Part shown: positions 1 through 6,506 of the stretch, piece by piece
Layout of the letters: each line of letters begins with the position of its first letter
How positions within the stretch are numbered: the stretch's first letter is position 1
NCBI GenBank assembly: GCA_016840285.1
Contig: JAEOSR010000006.1
Location: 1-10,662, forward strand
Reading direction: 5' to 3'
Source of the DNA: Candidatus Hodarchaeota archaeon
Lineage (GTDB): Archaea > Asgardarchaeota > Heimdallarchaeia > Hodarchaeales > Hodarchaeaceae
Length of the DNA stretch: 10,662 bases
Position numbers and translations under genes: made by a program
Notes under the pieces: model-generated
Database searches by the model: none
Told to the model about the DNA's origin: nothing
What the model saw: the letters and a program-made list of their open reading frames with translations, nothing else

Positions 1-648
1 GTCGTATTCCCGCCAGCCATCGCCATCTAAATCTTTAAAACCAGCATTTTCGAGAGATTTGTTACCCTCTATGAAGTCTGAATCATAGAATTTCGTTGGT
101 AATATGCTCTCGATTTCCCATTCCGTTGCAATTTCTGGAATGTAACTATCTTGGGGTATCCCAATACCTCCAATGCAATCCACGTTAGCTTGGTATTTAT
201 CAAAACCGAAAGCCATGGCCCGACGGAAAGCCGTAATATTGGTTGGGAAACGATCACAATTCAAGGTTAAAGTTTGATAACTTACACTCGGGGAAAACGA
301 TACTTCAACGTTCTCATCCCAAAAACCCCCCCATTGGTAATCTTCTGGAACTAGTTCATCGCATGCATCAATCTCACCCGAATAAAGTGCGTATATGGCT
401 TTGGATATCTCTGCCTTCCCGAAAATCACGAACTTTATTTCATCGACGCATGCGCCATGAGGACGGAAATCGGACGACCAATTAGCCACCATTGAAGTTC
501 CTAGTGAGGTCAAAACAGTATCAGCGGAATCATCCATCCATATTTGGTTCAATGTCTTTACTGATACTCCAGAAAAGCAACTAATGACTAAAAGAGAAAG
601 AAGCAGCCATCTTACAGTCAGTAGTAGTTTATTCCATCCCAGAAACAC
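1..648 (-). CDS. Partial family 5 (peptide/nickel-type) ABC transporter substrate-binding protein, N-terminal part
   Basis: An uninterrupted reading frame of 216 codons enters from the left edge; the 3' end is outside the window. It begins at GTG 646-648, with in-frame stops just upstream (652-657) and AAGGT about 9 bases before the start. Residues 1-29 form a signal peptide or lipoprotein-like leader (WLLLSLLVISCFSG). Residues 68-103 (VDEIKF... LYSGEIDACDELVPEDY) and 141-171 (FRRAMAFGFDKYQA... GIPQDSYIP) match the conserved second half of SBP_bac_5 proteins, which bind peptides or other solutes outside the cell for an ABC importer. Residues 206-216 (DLDGDGWREYD) look like a calcium-binding DxDxDG loop, which I recall from archaeal members. 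The odd point is length: the VDEIKF block normally lies more than 200 residues in, but here at residue 68, so most of lobe I is missing. It may be a shortened paralogue or a decaying gene. Base composition is richer in GC than the rest of the window. Confidence 0.72.
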   Translation of the reverse strand, partial: MFLGWNKLLLTVRWLLLSLLVISCFSGVSVKTLNQIWMDDSADTVLTSLGTSMVANWSSDFRPHGACVDEIKFVIFGKAEISKAIYALYSGEIDACDELVPEDYQWGGFWDENVEVSFSPSVSYQTLTLNCDRFPTNITAFRRAMAFGFDKYQANVDCIGGIGIPQDSYIPEIATEWEIESILPTKFYDSDFIEGNKSLENAGFKDLDGDGWREYD

Positions 649-680
649 TTCTCATTACCTTGGTAACAATATGACTTGAT

Positions 681-698
681 ATTACTAATAAATTTTGT
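681..698 (-). promoter_or_regulatory. Possible TATA element for the substrate-binding protein gene
   Basis: On the minus strand AAAATTTATTAG is centred near 690. An archaeal start site about 26 bases downstream would fall near 664, giving a leader of about 16 bases that contains the AAGGTAATGA ribosome-binding region. A second, stronger TATA-like palindrome (CTTTATAAAG, 782-791) lies further upstream and would imply a leader of about 110 bases. The choice between them is inference. Confidence 0.3.
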
Positions 699-863
699 TA
701 AACATGAATATGTGTACTTCGTTCTACTGAGATTGTTCGCCTTCTTTGTTCGGGGATTCTTGCTCAATTATCCTTATAAATCTTTATAAAGGGTTCATTT
801 CTCATATAGTTTTATAACACATCGTTTTTATGTTTATACCAGAATAAATATTTCTGATAATGG

Positions 864-895
864 AAAAAAAAGAAGACTCGTGGCAGGAAAAAAAA
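864..895 (-). terminator. Candidate T-run terminators downstream of vapC
   Basis: Read on the minus strand, two T8 runs (895-888 and 871-864) lie about 175-205 bases beyond the vapC stop, separated by a short GC-richer spacer. Oligo-T tracts without a strong hairpin are the usual intrinsic terminators of archaea. The distance from the stop makes the assignment tentative. Confidence 0.35.
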
Positions 896-1068
896 TCAGC
901 TGAAACTAACTTTTTTATGAGTCTCCGCTAAATATAGGGGTGCTATACCTTCCGTTACCATTCTGTTCATTCATTTTGGCCAAAATGGATATGTAATAAC
1001 ATATTCCGATCTTGAGATGAAGCAATGGATATGACGGAAGGCCACATTGAAGACATTCAGTATATTTA

Positions 1069-1509
1069 CTACCTTGTATTGTCATTCTTCTGGTTTGAAT
1101 CATAGGAGAGAGCGTCTTCAGGATCTACGAGTTCCAAATTCGGCACCTTGTTAAACTGTTGATCTGTACTGATAAGTTTCCCATCGTTCTCAAGAGCTGT
1201 GGCTGCGTGATGAGAATCAAAAAAGCTTAGATCATAATTTTCTCTCAATTTTATTGAAAGAAGAATTGTCTTTGGAGTCAGTACTACTGAGGTAATGTTG
1301 GGAATTGCGATCAAGTTTGCGACATGAGTCGCCAGATCGTCTTCGCGATTATTTGACTTATAAACCAATTCCATTTCGATTAAAGCAGAGGTTGGTAATC
1401 CCACTTCGTACCCTGACTTTATTTGTGAGAATAGTTTGCTAGCAACATTATGATGACGATCGTTTGAATTTAAAAATGCGAAGATCATATCCGTTTCAAT
1501 TAAAGGCAT
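1069..1509 (-). CDS. vapC: VapC-type toxin, PIN-domain endoribonuclease
   Basis: A 146-residue PIN-domain protein. VapC toxins are Mg2+-dependent RNases that cleave tRNA, rRNA or other RNA and stop growth when their antitoxin is lost. The four acidic positions of the PIN active site are visible: D7 in ETDMIFAFLN, E45 in SALIEMEL, D98 in LSFFDSHHAATAL and D116 in ISTDQQF. The length is slightly above the usual 130-140 because of a polar tail (residues 132-146, rich in D, N and Q). ATG 1507-1509 follows the antitoxin stop by two bases, so the pair is surely co-transcribed and probably translationally coupled; AAAGGAAC lies within the antitoxin end. No active-site residue is missing, so it should be an active nuclease. 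The RNA target cannot be read from the sequence. Confidence 0.9.
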   Translation of the reverse strand: MPLIETDMIFAFLNSNDRHHNVASKLFSQIKSGYEVGLPTSALIEMELVYKSNNREDDLATHVANLIAIPNITSVVLTPKTILLSIKLRENYDLSFFDSHHAATALENDGKLISTDQQFNKVPNLELVDPEDALSYDSNQKNDNTR

Positions 1510-1511
1510 TT

Positions 1512-1763
1512 TTACTTGTTCCTTTGATTCCCCTGTTTTATTTCTTTAAGTGCCAAGTCGAGAGCTTCTTTTTTTAGCTCTTTCGTGGTTTTTTTGGTTG
1601 TGAATGCTCCTTTTAAGACTTTTAGAGGATCATTTGAAACAGGTATCAGGTGAATGCTGTTTTTAGTATGAATGGCGACTACTCGATTCAAAGATAACTT
1701 TTCACGCCATTCCTTAGGTATGGTTATTCTTCCTCTGTCATCTAAATCTAATACTACAGCCAT
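1512..1763 (-). CDS. vapB: VapB-type antitoxin, SpoVT/AbrB-fold DNA-binding protein
   Basis: An 83-residue protein. Residues 3-43 are a swapped-hairpin AbrB domain with the signature DRGRITIPKEWREKL at 9-23, followed by a charged, helical tail (44-83, many K and E) that in such antitoxins wraps the partner toxin. It should neutralise the adjacent PIN toxin and, as a dimer or a complex with it, repress its own promoter. The start at ATG 1761-1763 is the only choice: TGA lies two codons upstream in frame. There is no Shine-Dalgarno sequence before it, but a TATA box ends only about 29 bases upstream, so the message is probably leaderless or has a very short leader. Confidence 0.88.
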   Translation of the reverse strand: MAVVLDLDDRGRITIPKEWREKLSLNRVVAIHTKNSIHLIPVSNDPLKVLKGAFTTKKTTKELKKEALDLALKEIKQGNQRNK

Positions 1764-1792
1764 TTCGATTCAATTAATAATGGGCACACTCT

Positions 1793-1800
1793 CTTTTATA
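1793..1800 (-). promoter_or_regulatory. TATA box of the vapBC operon
   Basis: The minus strand reads TATAAAAG at 1800-1793, preceded by purine-rich GGAGATGGG that could serve as the TFB-recognition element. Its centre is about 33 bases from the vapB ATG, so a start site 26 bases downstream would leave a leader of only about 7 bases. This agrees with the absence of a Shine-Dalgarno sequence. The ATTATTAAT stretch between box and ATG is a likely site for autoregulation by VapB. Confidence 0.55.
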
Positions 1801-1892
1801 CCCATCTCCATTACTTCCCTCCCACTAATAATATCAAAGATATTCTGTATTTGGACTCAATTTATTAAAAATTAACAAAGCTCCCTAATTTT

Positions 1893-2762
1893 TTATTCTA
1901 GTGCAATTTCATCCTCTTGTTTTATCGATTGTTTTATACGGTGAAAACGTTTACACTGTGGACAACGCTCAATTCGTGTTTTAACAAGAACTATTCCAAA
2001 AAAAGGCCGATCATAGATACTACCACACTCTGGGCATTCTGCTTGCCCCATTAACATGTATCCTATCCTTAAATTCCCATAGTACAGTTTATTTGTAAGC
2101 ATCAGCATTATCCCCAACATGATTACAACCCAAAATGACAACAAATAAATCCAAATCATATTTTCTTGCATGTTAAGTACATAACTTACATAAATTGGAA
2201 AATTAGTTAAAAAATGAAAGCTGAATCCATATAGGAGGCCATAAACGTATTTTTTGCGGAAAATATAATATATGCTACCGTATAGGAATGAACCATGTAA
2301 GAAACACACACATAATCGTTCTATTAGAAATCCACCCAGAAAGTACCAGGGGAGAGAACTGATATACGGATCCTGAGCAAATACCGACGCTAAGAACCAG
2401 ATTTCGCCAGTCCCAAAACCAAGGCCCGCAGCAAATGCATACCAATGTAATTGATCAAAATCAATCTTCCGTAAAAAACACAGAGGAAGAAATACTAATA
2501 ATTTGGATGATTCTTCAGTTACTGGAGCGTAGAAATTCTTAATGAATCTGTATATATCATTATTGGTAATTATAGACCGCATAATATCATCTAAGGGTAA
2601 TCGTAATCCGAAGTATGCAAAGAAAAAAATGGGGATATTTGCCAAAAATAAGAGAAACAGTACTAATTTAATTCTGTTAGGTGATTTAAAAGTAATTATT
2701 CCCCCGATGAGACCAAGAGCTAGGCAAGTCGTAATAATAGCCATGAGAGTAATCCCTAGCAT
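1893..2762 (-). CDS. PrsW/CPBP-like intramembrane metalloprotease with C-terminal zinc ribbon
   Basis: A 289-residue protein with about seven to eight hydrophobic helices (about 3-23, 32-52, 86-98, 106-128, 139-168, 174-196, 203-223). It carries the motifs of the PrsW/CPBP (ABI) superfamily of membrane proteases in order: EESSK (83-87, the EExxK motif), FGTGE (116-120, FxxxE), H156 in CFLHGSF and HFLTN (183-187, HxxxN). The glutamates and histidines are expected to bind the catalytic metal inside the membrane. After the last helix follows a cytosolic zinc ribbon, C243-x2-C246 ... C267-x2-C270. PrsW cleaves an anti-sigma factor in bacteria; the target here is unknown. The gene stands alone. 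The start is uncertain: ATG 2760-2762 is the first after an in-frame stop but has no nearby Shine-Dalgarno sequence (AGGAAG lies about 20 bases away), while the codon for M7 has AGGG about 10 bases before it. Either leaves the first helix intact. Confidence 0.72.
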   Translation of the reverse strand: MLGITLMAIITTCLALGLIGGIITFKSPNRIKLVLFLLFLANIPIFFFAYFGLRLPLDDIMRSIITNNDIYRFIKNFYAPVTEESSKLLVFLPLCFLRKIDFDQLHWYAFAAGLGFGTGEIWFLASVFAQDPYISSLPWYFLGGFLIERLCVCFLHGSFLYGSIYYIFRKKYVYGLLYGFSFHFLTNFPIYVSYVLNMQENMIWIYLLSFWVVIMLGIMLMLTNKLYYGNLRIGYMLMGQAECPECGSIYDRPFFGIVLVKTRIERCPQCKRFHRIKQSIKQEDEIALE

Positions 2763-3041
2763 GGTTGAAGAGTTTGTTTCTTCCTGTAATTAAATCTTTT
2801 GTGAAATTAGGTTTAAAAATTTTCTATAACAGATAGAAATTAACCACTGATTTGTATAACTATCCTTTTGTCTCCTCACCAAGGTTCAGGAGGCTGGATA
2901 GTACTCTGGTTAAGATTTTGGTAGTTATTAAGATTTGGTTAGTATTGGAAGAAGTTCATTACTCCCAATGAAAGATAAAAAAGATCTATTTTTTCCTTCT
3001 CTGGTCAAGGAGCTTTTCCTATTGATGTAGCTTACCGAGGA
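2763..3041. other. Intergenic region between kinase gene end and protease gene start
   Basis: I see no gene, tRNA or clear hairpin in these 279 bases. On the minus strand T-rich words (CTTTTTTATCTTT, about 2971-2983) lie roughly 60 bases after the kinase stop and may end its transcript. The left part should hold the promoter of the membrane protease gene. A GC-richer island with GGTTCAGGAGGCTGG at 2884-2898 is unexplained. Confidence 0.4.
2811..2822 (-). promoter_or_regulatory. Possible TATA element for the membrane protease gene
   Basis: The minus strand reads AAATTTTTAAAC here, preceded by purine-rich TATAGAA. It is about 55 bases upstream of the ATG at 2762, which would give a leader of roughly 27 bases. 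The match is ordinary for such A/T-rich DNA, so confidence is low. Confidence 0.3.
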
Positions 3042-4883
3042 TCAGCTAATTGGTATTGTTATTAGAATTTCGGTTCCATGCTCATAGGTACTGTTAATCT
3101 TGATTTTTCCTTTATGTTTTTCTATTATCCCCTTACAAATGGATAAACCCAGACCTGTACCTTTTCCTATCGGTTTGGTTGAAAAGAAAGGTTCAAAAAC
3201 TCTGGTTAAATTTGTTTTTTTAATTCCTATCCCATTATCTGTCACTTTAATTTCAATATTATTCCCTTTCTTGTCAGCTGCGATAGTAATTCGAGGCTTG
3301 GCTTTGATATTCTCCATCGCATCAATTGAATTGTTGATTATATTTTGAAATACTTGAGATAGTAAATTTTCATCGCCAACTGCTTGAAGATCTTCTTTGA
3401 TTTGTAAATCAACACTTATTTTCTTTTCGATTAACCTAGAGTCTATGGATGGAGAACTGAGAAGCTTTGATATAAGAAATTTTACTTTAAATTTATTTGA
3501 AGTGAGGTGTATCTTCCTTGAGAATTGTAGAAGTTCTGTTACAATTTTAGAGCATATTTTTACTTCCTTCTTTATATTCATGAGTTCCTTTTCTAATAAG
3601 CTGTTTTCGAGAGTTGAAGCGTCTTGGTTAATAACATTCAACAAATATTCAGCTTTAAGAGTAATGTTTGCTAAAGGTGAATTTATTTCATGAGCAACTC
3701 CTGCAGCGAGCTGTCCTACGGCCGCAAGCTTATTTTTTTCAACTAATTCTTCTTGAAGTTCTGTAATGTCCCTACCACTTAACTGAACTTCAACTACATT
3801 CCTAGAATCATCAATAATTGGGGAAGCGTTCCATTTAATTGCTCTTATTCCTAGAGGCACTATAAAGTTGATTACTGTTTCCTCAATGTTGTCTTTATCC
3901 TTTGTAAATCGTTTTAGAAACAGCTTTAACTTCTTAAGATCATTAGCATGCACGAAATTTGAAATATTTTCTTGTAACATCTCATTCTTATGTTTTCCAA
4001 AGAATTCTATTCCTGATCTATTAATATAAGTACACTTTCCATCAGGTTTAATCCTCATAATAATTTCGTGCGCTAGTTCTGTTATACTCTTGAATTTCTT
4101 CTCTGACTCTTTTAATGCCTTTTCCATTCTCACACGATCAGTAACATCTTGTAAGGTCAAAACTAATCCCACTACTACATTTTTAAAGTCAAAAATTGGG
4201 ATTAGACTCCAATCCCAATAAGAGATTCCACGCTCTGGATGTTCTGCATAGCTAAAAGCTTTTGCATTGGTAAAATATGGTTTTTTGTGCTTAACTACCC
4301 GATTGAAGATCTCCTCATTCTCTTTATTGGGATACAAATCAAAGTGATTTCGACCAGGAAAAAATTCAGGTTCTCGATCATCAGCTCGAGCATATGCACG
4401 ATTTACCTTAATAAAATTGAATTGTGGATCCATAAAGCCTATTAATATATCTGTGGTGTTTAAAATTTGATCAAGTAACTGATTTGTTTGATATAAATTC
4501 TCCTTTGATTTCTGTAAAGATATCTCTGATTTTTTTCGTTCAGTAATGTCCATCATATATTCAATTACTTGTTTAACAGTATTATTTTTATCAAATATTG
4601 GATGGCAATGTATTTCATAGACTCTCGAATTTTTCTCAGAATCTAGGTGAATATGCTCAATGATAATTGGTTTTTTCTTTTTTTTTACCATTTCAAGGGG
4701 ACAAGGGTGTTCTTCGCCTGTACATGGTGTTTTTCTCCCATGGGTGAGAGAATAACATGTATCCGTGGATTTATAATTGCCAAAAATCGTTATAACTGCC
4801 GAATTACATAGTTTAAGGGTGTAGTCAGAGGCATCAATCACATAAAAAGGATAGCTAAGAGAATCTATCAATTTTGCATTCAT
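3042..4883 (-). CDS. Cytosolic sensor histidine kinase with three PAS domains
   Basis: A 613-residue kinase without membrane helices, so it senses an internal signal. In order: PAS1 (about 1-116), with an unusual Cys/His cluster C43, H48, C54, H59, C61; PAS2 (about 135-252, ending LTLQDVTDR); PAS3 (about 262-376, ending SGRDITELQEEL); HisKA (about 383-455) with the phosphorylated H398 in AAGVAHEINSPLANI; and HATPase_c (about 500-613) with N box NIINNSIDAM (514-523), G1 box DNGIGI (549-554), F box FEPFF (563-567) and G2 box GKGTGLGL (573-580). All catalytic boxes are intact. It should autophosphorylate and pass phosphate to the regulator encoded 169 bases upstream on the same strand. Start ATG 4881-4883 has AAGGG five bases before it; a stronger GGAGGAG (4905-4911) is 21 bases away and is followed by an in-frame TAA, so it serves no longer form. 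A Lys5 run (67-71) comes from an A9-G-A6 tract prone to slippage. Confidence 0.93.
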   Translation of the reverse strand: MNAKLIDSLSYPFYVIDASDYTLKLCNSAVITIFGNYKSTDTCYSLTHGRKTPCTGEEHPCPLEMVKKKKKPIIIEHIHLDSEKNSRVYEIHCHPIFDKNNTVKQVIEYMMDITERKKSEISLQKSKENLYQTNQLLDQILNTTDILIGFMDPQFNFIKVNRAYARADDREPEFFPGRNHFDLYPNKENEEIFNRVVKHKKPYFTNAKAFSYAEHPERGISYWDWSLIPIFDFKNVVVGLVLTLQDVTDRVRMEKALKESEKKFKSITELAHEIIMRIKPDGKCTYINRSGIEFFGKHKNEMLQENISNFVHANDLKKLKLFLKRFTKDKDNIEETVINFIVPLGIRAIKWNASPIIDDSRNVVEVQLSGRDITELQEELVEKNKLAAVGQLAAGVAHEINSPLANITLKAEYLLNVINQDASTLENSLLEKELMNIKKEVKICSKIVTELLQFSRKIHLTSNKFKVKFLISKLLSSPSIDSRLIEKKISVDLQIKEDLQAVGDENLLSQVFQNIINNSIDAMENIKAKPRITIAADKKGNNIEIKVTDNGIGIKKTNLTRVFEPFFSTKPIGKGTGLGLSICKGIIEKHKGKIKINSTYEHGTEILITIPIS

Positions 4884-4965
4884 TTTATCCCTTGTCAGGT
4901 TTTACTCCTCCAATTTTTTCTATAATCAGAATGTTATTCTTCTGAGGTTTATCAAAAATCAAGGG

Positions 4966-4975
4966 TTTTTAAACT
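4966..4975 (-). promoter_or_regulatory. Possible internal TATA element for the kinase gene
   Basis: The minus strand reads GTTTAAAAAC with GTGAA just before it. A start site about 26 bases downstream would give a leader near 60 bases with both purine-rich ribosome-binding words in it. With the T7 run after the regulator stop, this suggests that the kinase could be transcribed separately. Confidence 0.3.
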
Positions 4976-5028
4976 TCACATCTGTCTAATTCAATAATAT
5001 GGACAAATAAGCAATAATGATTTTATCT

Positions 5029-5035
5029 AAAAAAA
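5029..5035 (-). terminator. T7 run after the response regulator stop
   Basis: On the minus strand CTTTTTTTAG starts 18 bases after the regulator stop codon. No stable stem precedes it. It may cause partial termination between the regulator and kinase genes. Confidence 0.3.
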
Positions 5036-5052
5036 GAGTTACTAGGTTTAAA

Positions 5053-6204
5053 TTATGATTCTTTAGAGGAATCGAACTTTGTTGTACTTCTAATATGATC
5101 AAAAATTTTTATTCTTGATCCTGGGTCGGTAAATCCAATTTTTTCTAGGATGAATATAATTTCAGCAAAAAAATTCCCTCGTGACGTCAGATAATATAGA
5201 TTATCATCTTTTTCTAAAATATTCTCCTCAACCAATTTCTTTAAGTGAAAGGCAAAGGAGGATGAACTTTTGATCTGTAATTCTTCAACAATTTTGTTAA
5301 AATTTAACTTAGTATGAGATTTTAATAGATTTATAATATCTTTCCTTAAAGGATGTGAAATAAGTCTAATGATACTATTGAATGTGTGAATTGAAAGTAA
5401 TGAGAGTGTATCATGAATCAATGGTTGATATACTGCATTATTATGATTTTTTTCATCAATCAAAAATATTAGAGAGAAATTTGATATAAGTATTTGATGG
5501 CTTATTTCTTCTATGAATCCTTTAAAGTGACTCCAATTGTGAACTCGATAAAGTTCTTCTATCCCCTTAAAAATAATGGTTCCTTTTTCTTTTAATCTTA
5601 TAAATTCTTCAATTTGCTGTTGCAAAAGGTGTAACTTTGTTGGAGGAATCTCATTGGCTCCCTCAGTGAAGCCTAAACGAAAATTTGACGTATTTTTAAT
5701 TTTATATTCATGAATAATCTCTTGGGGATCTTCATTAGAAATGACTAAGAAAGGTTGTTCACACTCATCAAGTGTACTCTCTATTGAATAATCAGGCAAC
5801 ATTTGTTTATTCGCAAGAGGAGAAAAGGAAAACATGTTCCTTAGTTTCAATTCTTCTTGTATTTCTTCTATTTTTTTTCTTAAAGGTGAAACTTCAAATG
5901 GTTTCAAAATATAATCATAAGCACCAGATTTCATTGCCTCTACTGCTGAATCGATGCTTCCGTATCCAGTTATTACTAGGCTTATTAAATTAATACCTTT
6001 TTTGCTTATCTCTTTAATTAAATCAATACCTGATAATTCTCCCATCTTTAAATCAGTTAAAAGTAAATCAAAATTCTCTTTCATAATCAACTTTAAAGCT
6101 TCCTCCGCTGAAGTTGCAGTAGAAACTTCATGCTGATCTAAAAGTAAAATCTTGCCTAATGTTTCCAAGAAAGTTGTATTATCGTCAACAATTAATATCC
6201 TCAT
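5053..6204 (-). CDS. Response regulator: REC, DUF835-like and winged-helix DNA-binding domains
   Basis: A 383-residue regulator. Residues 1-118 are a complete receiver domain: acidic pocket D7 and D8, phospho-acceptor D51 in LLLTDLKMG, switch T79 in LVITGYG and K101 in YILKPFE. Residues about 150-252 resemble DUF835, an archaeal domain often attached to signalling proteins; the clue is IPPTKLHLLQQQIEEFI, then GTIIFKGIEELY, then NFSLIFLIDE. Residues about 276-350 form a winged helix of ArsR type, starting LISHPLRKDIINLL, with a likely recognition helix near KSSSSFAFHLKKLVEEN and wing DDNLYYLTSRG. It should be phosphorylated by the neighbouring kinase and then control transcription. ATG 6202-6204 has AGAGGA ten bases upstream. 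Archaeal receivers fused to a DNA-binding domain are a minority, which makes this architecture notable. The exact role of the DUF835 part is unknown. Confidence 0.88.
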   Translation of the reverse strand: MRILIVDDNTTFLETLGKILLLDQHEVSTATSAEEALKLIMKENFDLLLTDLKMGELSGIDLIKEISKKGINLISLVITGYGSIDSAVEAMKSGAYDYILKPFEVSPLRKKIEEIQEELKLRNMFSFSPLANKQMLPDYSIESTLDECEQPFLVISNEDPQEIIHEYKIKNTSNFRLGFTEGANEIPPTKLHLLQQQIEEFIRLKEKGTIIFKGIEELYRVHNWSHFKGFIEEISHQILISNFSLIFLIDEKNHNNAVYQPLIHDTLSLLSIHTFNSIIRLISHPLRKDIINLLKSHTKLNFNKIVEELQIKSSSSFAFHLKKLVEENILEKDDNLYYLTSRGNFFAEIIFILEKIGFTDPGSRIKIFDHIRSTTKFDSSKES

Positions 6205-6260
6205 AATAATATTATCCTCTTGTAAGAGTAATTCAGGTTCATTTCATCTGTTTTTTCAAT

Positions 6261-6270
6261 TTTATAAAAA
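6261..6270 (-). promoter_or_regulatory. TATA box of the response regulator gene
   Basis: The minus strand reads TTTTTATAAA, preceded by TTATATTTTC. Its centre lies about 62 bases from the ATG at 6204; a start site near 6240 would give a leader of about 36 bases containing the AGAGGA ribosome-binding site at 6215-6220. Confidence 0.42.
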
Positions 6271-6449
6271 GAAAATATAAATATGGTTTTTTTAGTAGTC
6301 AAATCTTTACAAGGAACTTCGAGTCATGAATCTAATTCGAATTAAATGTAGTTATCACTTTTTGATCCTATTAATATCATATTTCAGTCGAATATCGTTC
6401 GAAGTGTTGCTTTGATAATGAAACTCTTATGTGAGTTGATCTATTTTAT

Positions 6450-6465
6450 CTCAATTTAATTTGAG
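6450..6465. promoter_or_regulatory. Candidate operator palindrome upstream of lrp
   Basis: The 16-base CTCAATTTAATTTGAG is an inverted repeat with only one symmetric A/T mismatch pair. Its size and A/T-rich core fit the 13-16 base palindromes bound by Lrp/AsnC dimers, which usually regulate their own gene. A second, similar-sized dyad (6491-6506) lies 41 bases downstream, about four helical turns, on the same face of the helix. Confidence 0.4.
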
Positions 6466-6490
6466 TTGTTCCTCATGAATACAATATTTT

Positions 6491-6506
6491 GTTAATCGTA
6501 ATTAAC
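6491..6506. promoter_or_regulatory. Second candidate operator palindrome upstream of lrp
   Basis: GTTAATCGTAATTAAC has perfect six-base arms around CGTA. It lies 80 bases before the Lrp start codon, where a bound dimer could affect transcription start. The arms differ from those of the dyad at 6450-6465, so a single protein binding both is not assured. Confidence 0.35.

Larger units (their letters stand above)
649..1068. other. 420-base intergenic region between vapC and the substrate-binding gene
   Basis: I see no convincing gene here. A 62-codon minus-strand frame (915-1103) overlaps the vapC 3' end, has no recognisable motif or ribosome-binding site and is best treated as chance. The stretch 864-895 holds two A8 runs, T8 on the minus strand, that fit terminators for vapBC. 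The stretch 761-840 is very A/T-rich with TATA-like words in both directions, including CTTTATAAAG at 782-791. A short motif at 1031-1057 recurs imperfectly at 8581-8607. Confidence 0.55.

Noticed and set aside
243..485. An 80-codon plus-strand frame opposite the substrate-binding gene
   Set aside because: The minus-strand frame through the same bases is open for 216 codons and matches a known family; the plus-strand product is an antisense shadow rich in Arg, Ser and His.
915..1103. A 62-codon minus-strand frame with a Cys pair (CLQC), overlapping the end of vapC
   Set aside because: It has no ribosome-binding site, only one Cys pair, no recognisable domain, overlaps an established gene in another frame, and lies in a region with ordinary intergenic composition.
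2860..2960. GC-richer patch with GGTTCAGGAGG, examined as a possible tRNA
   Set aside because: No acceptor stem pairing, no anticodon arm and no T-loop consensus could be folded.
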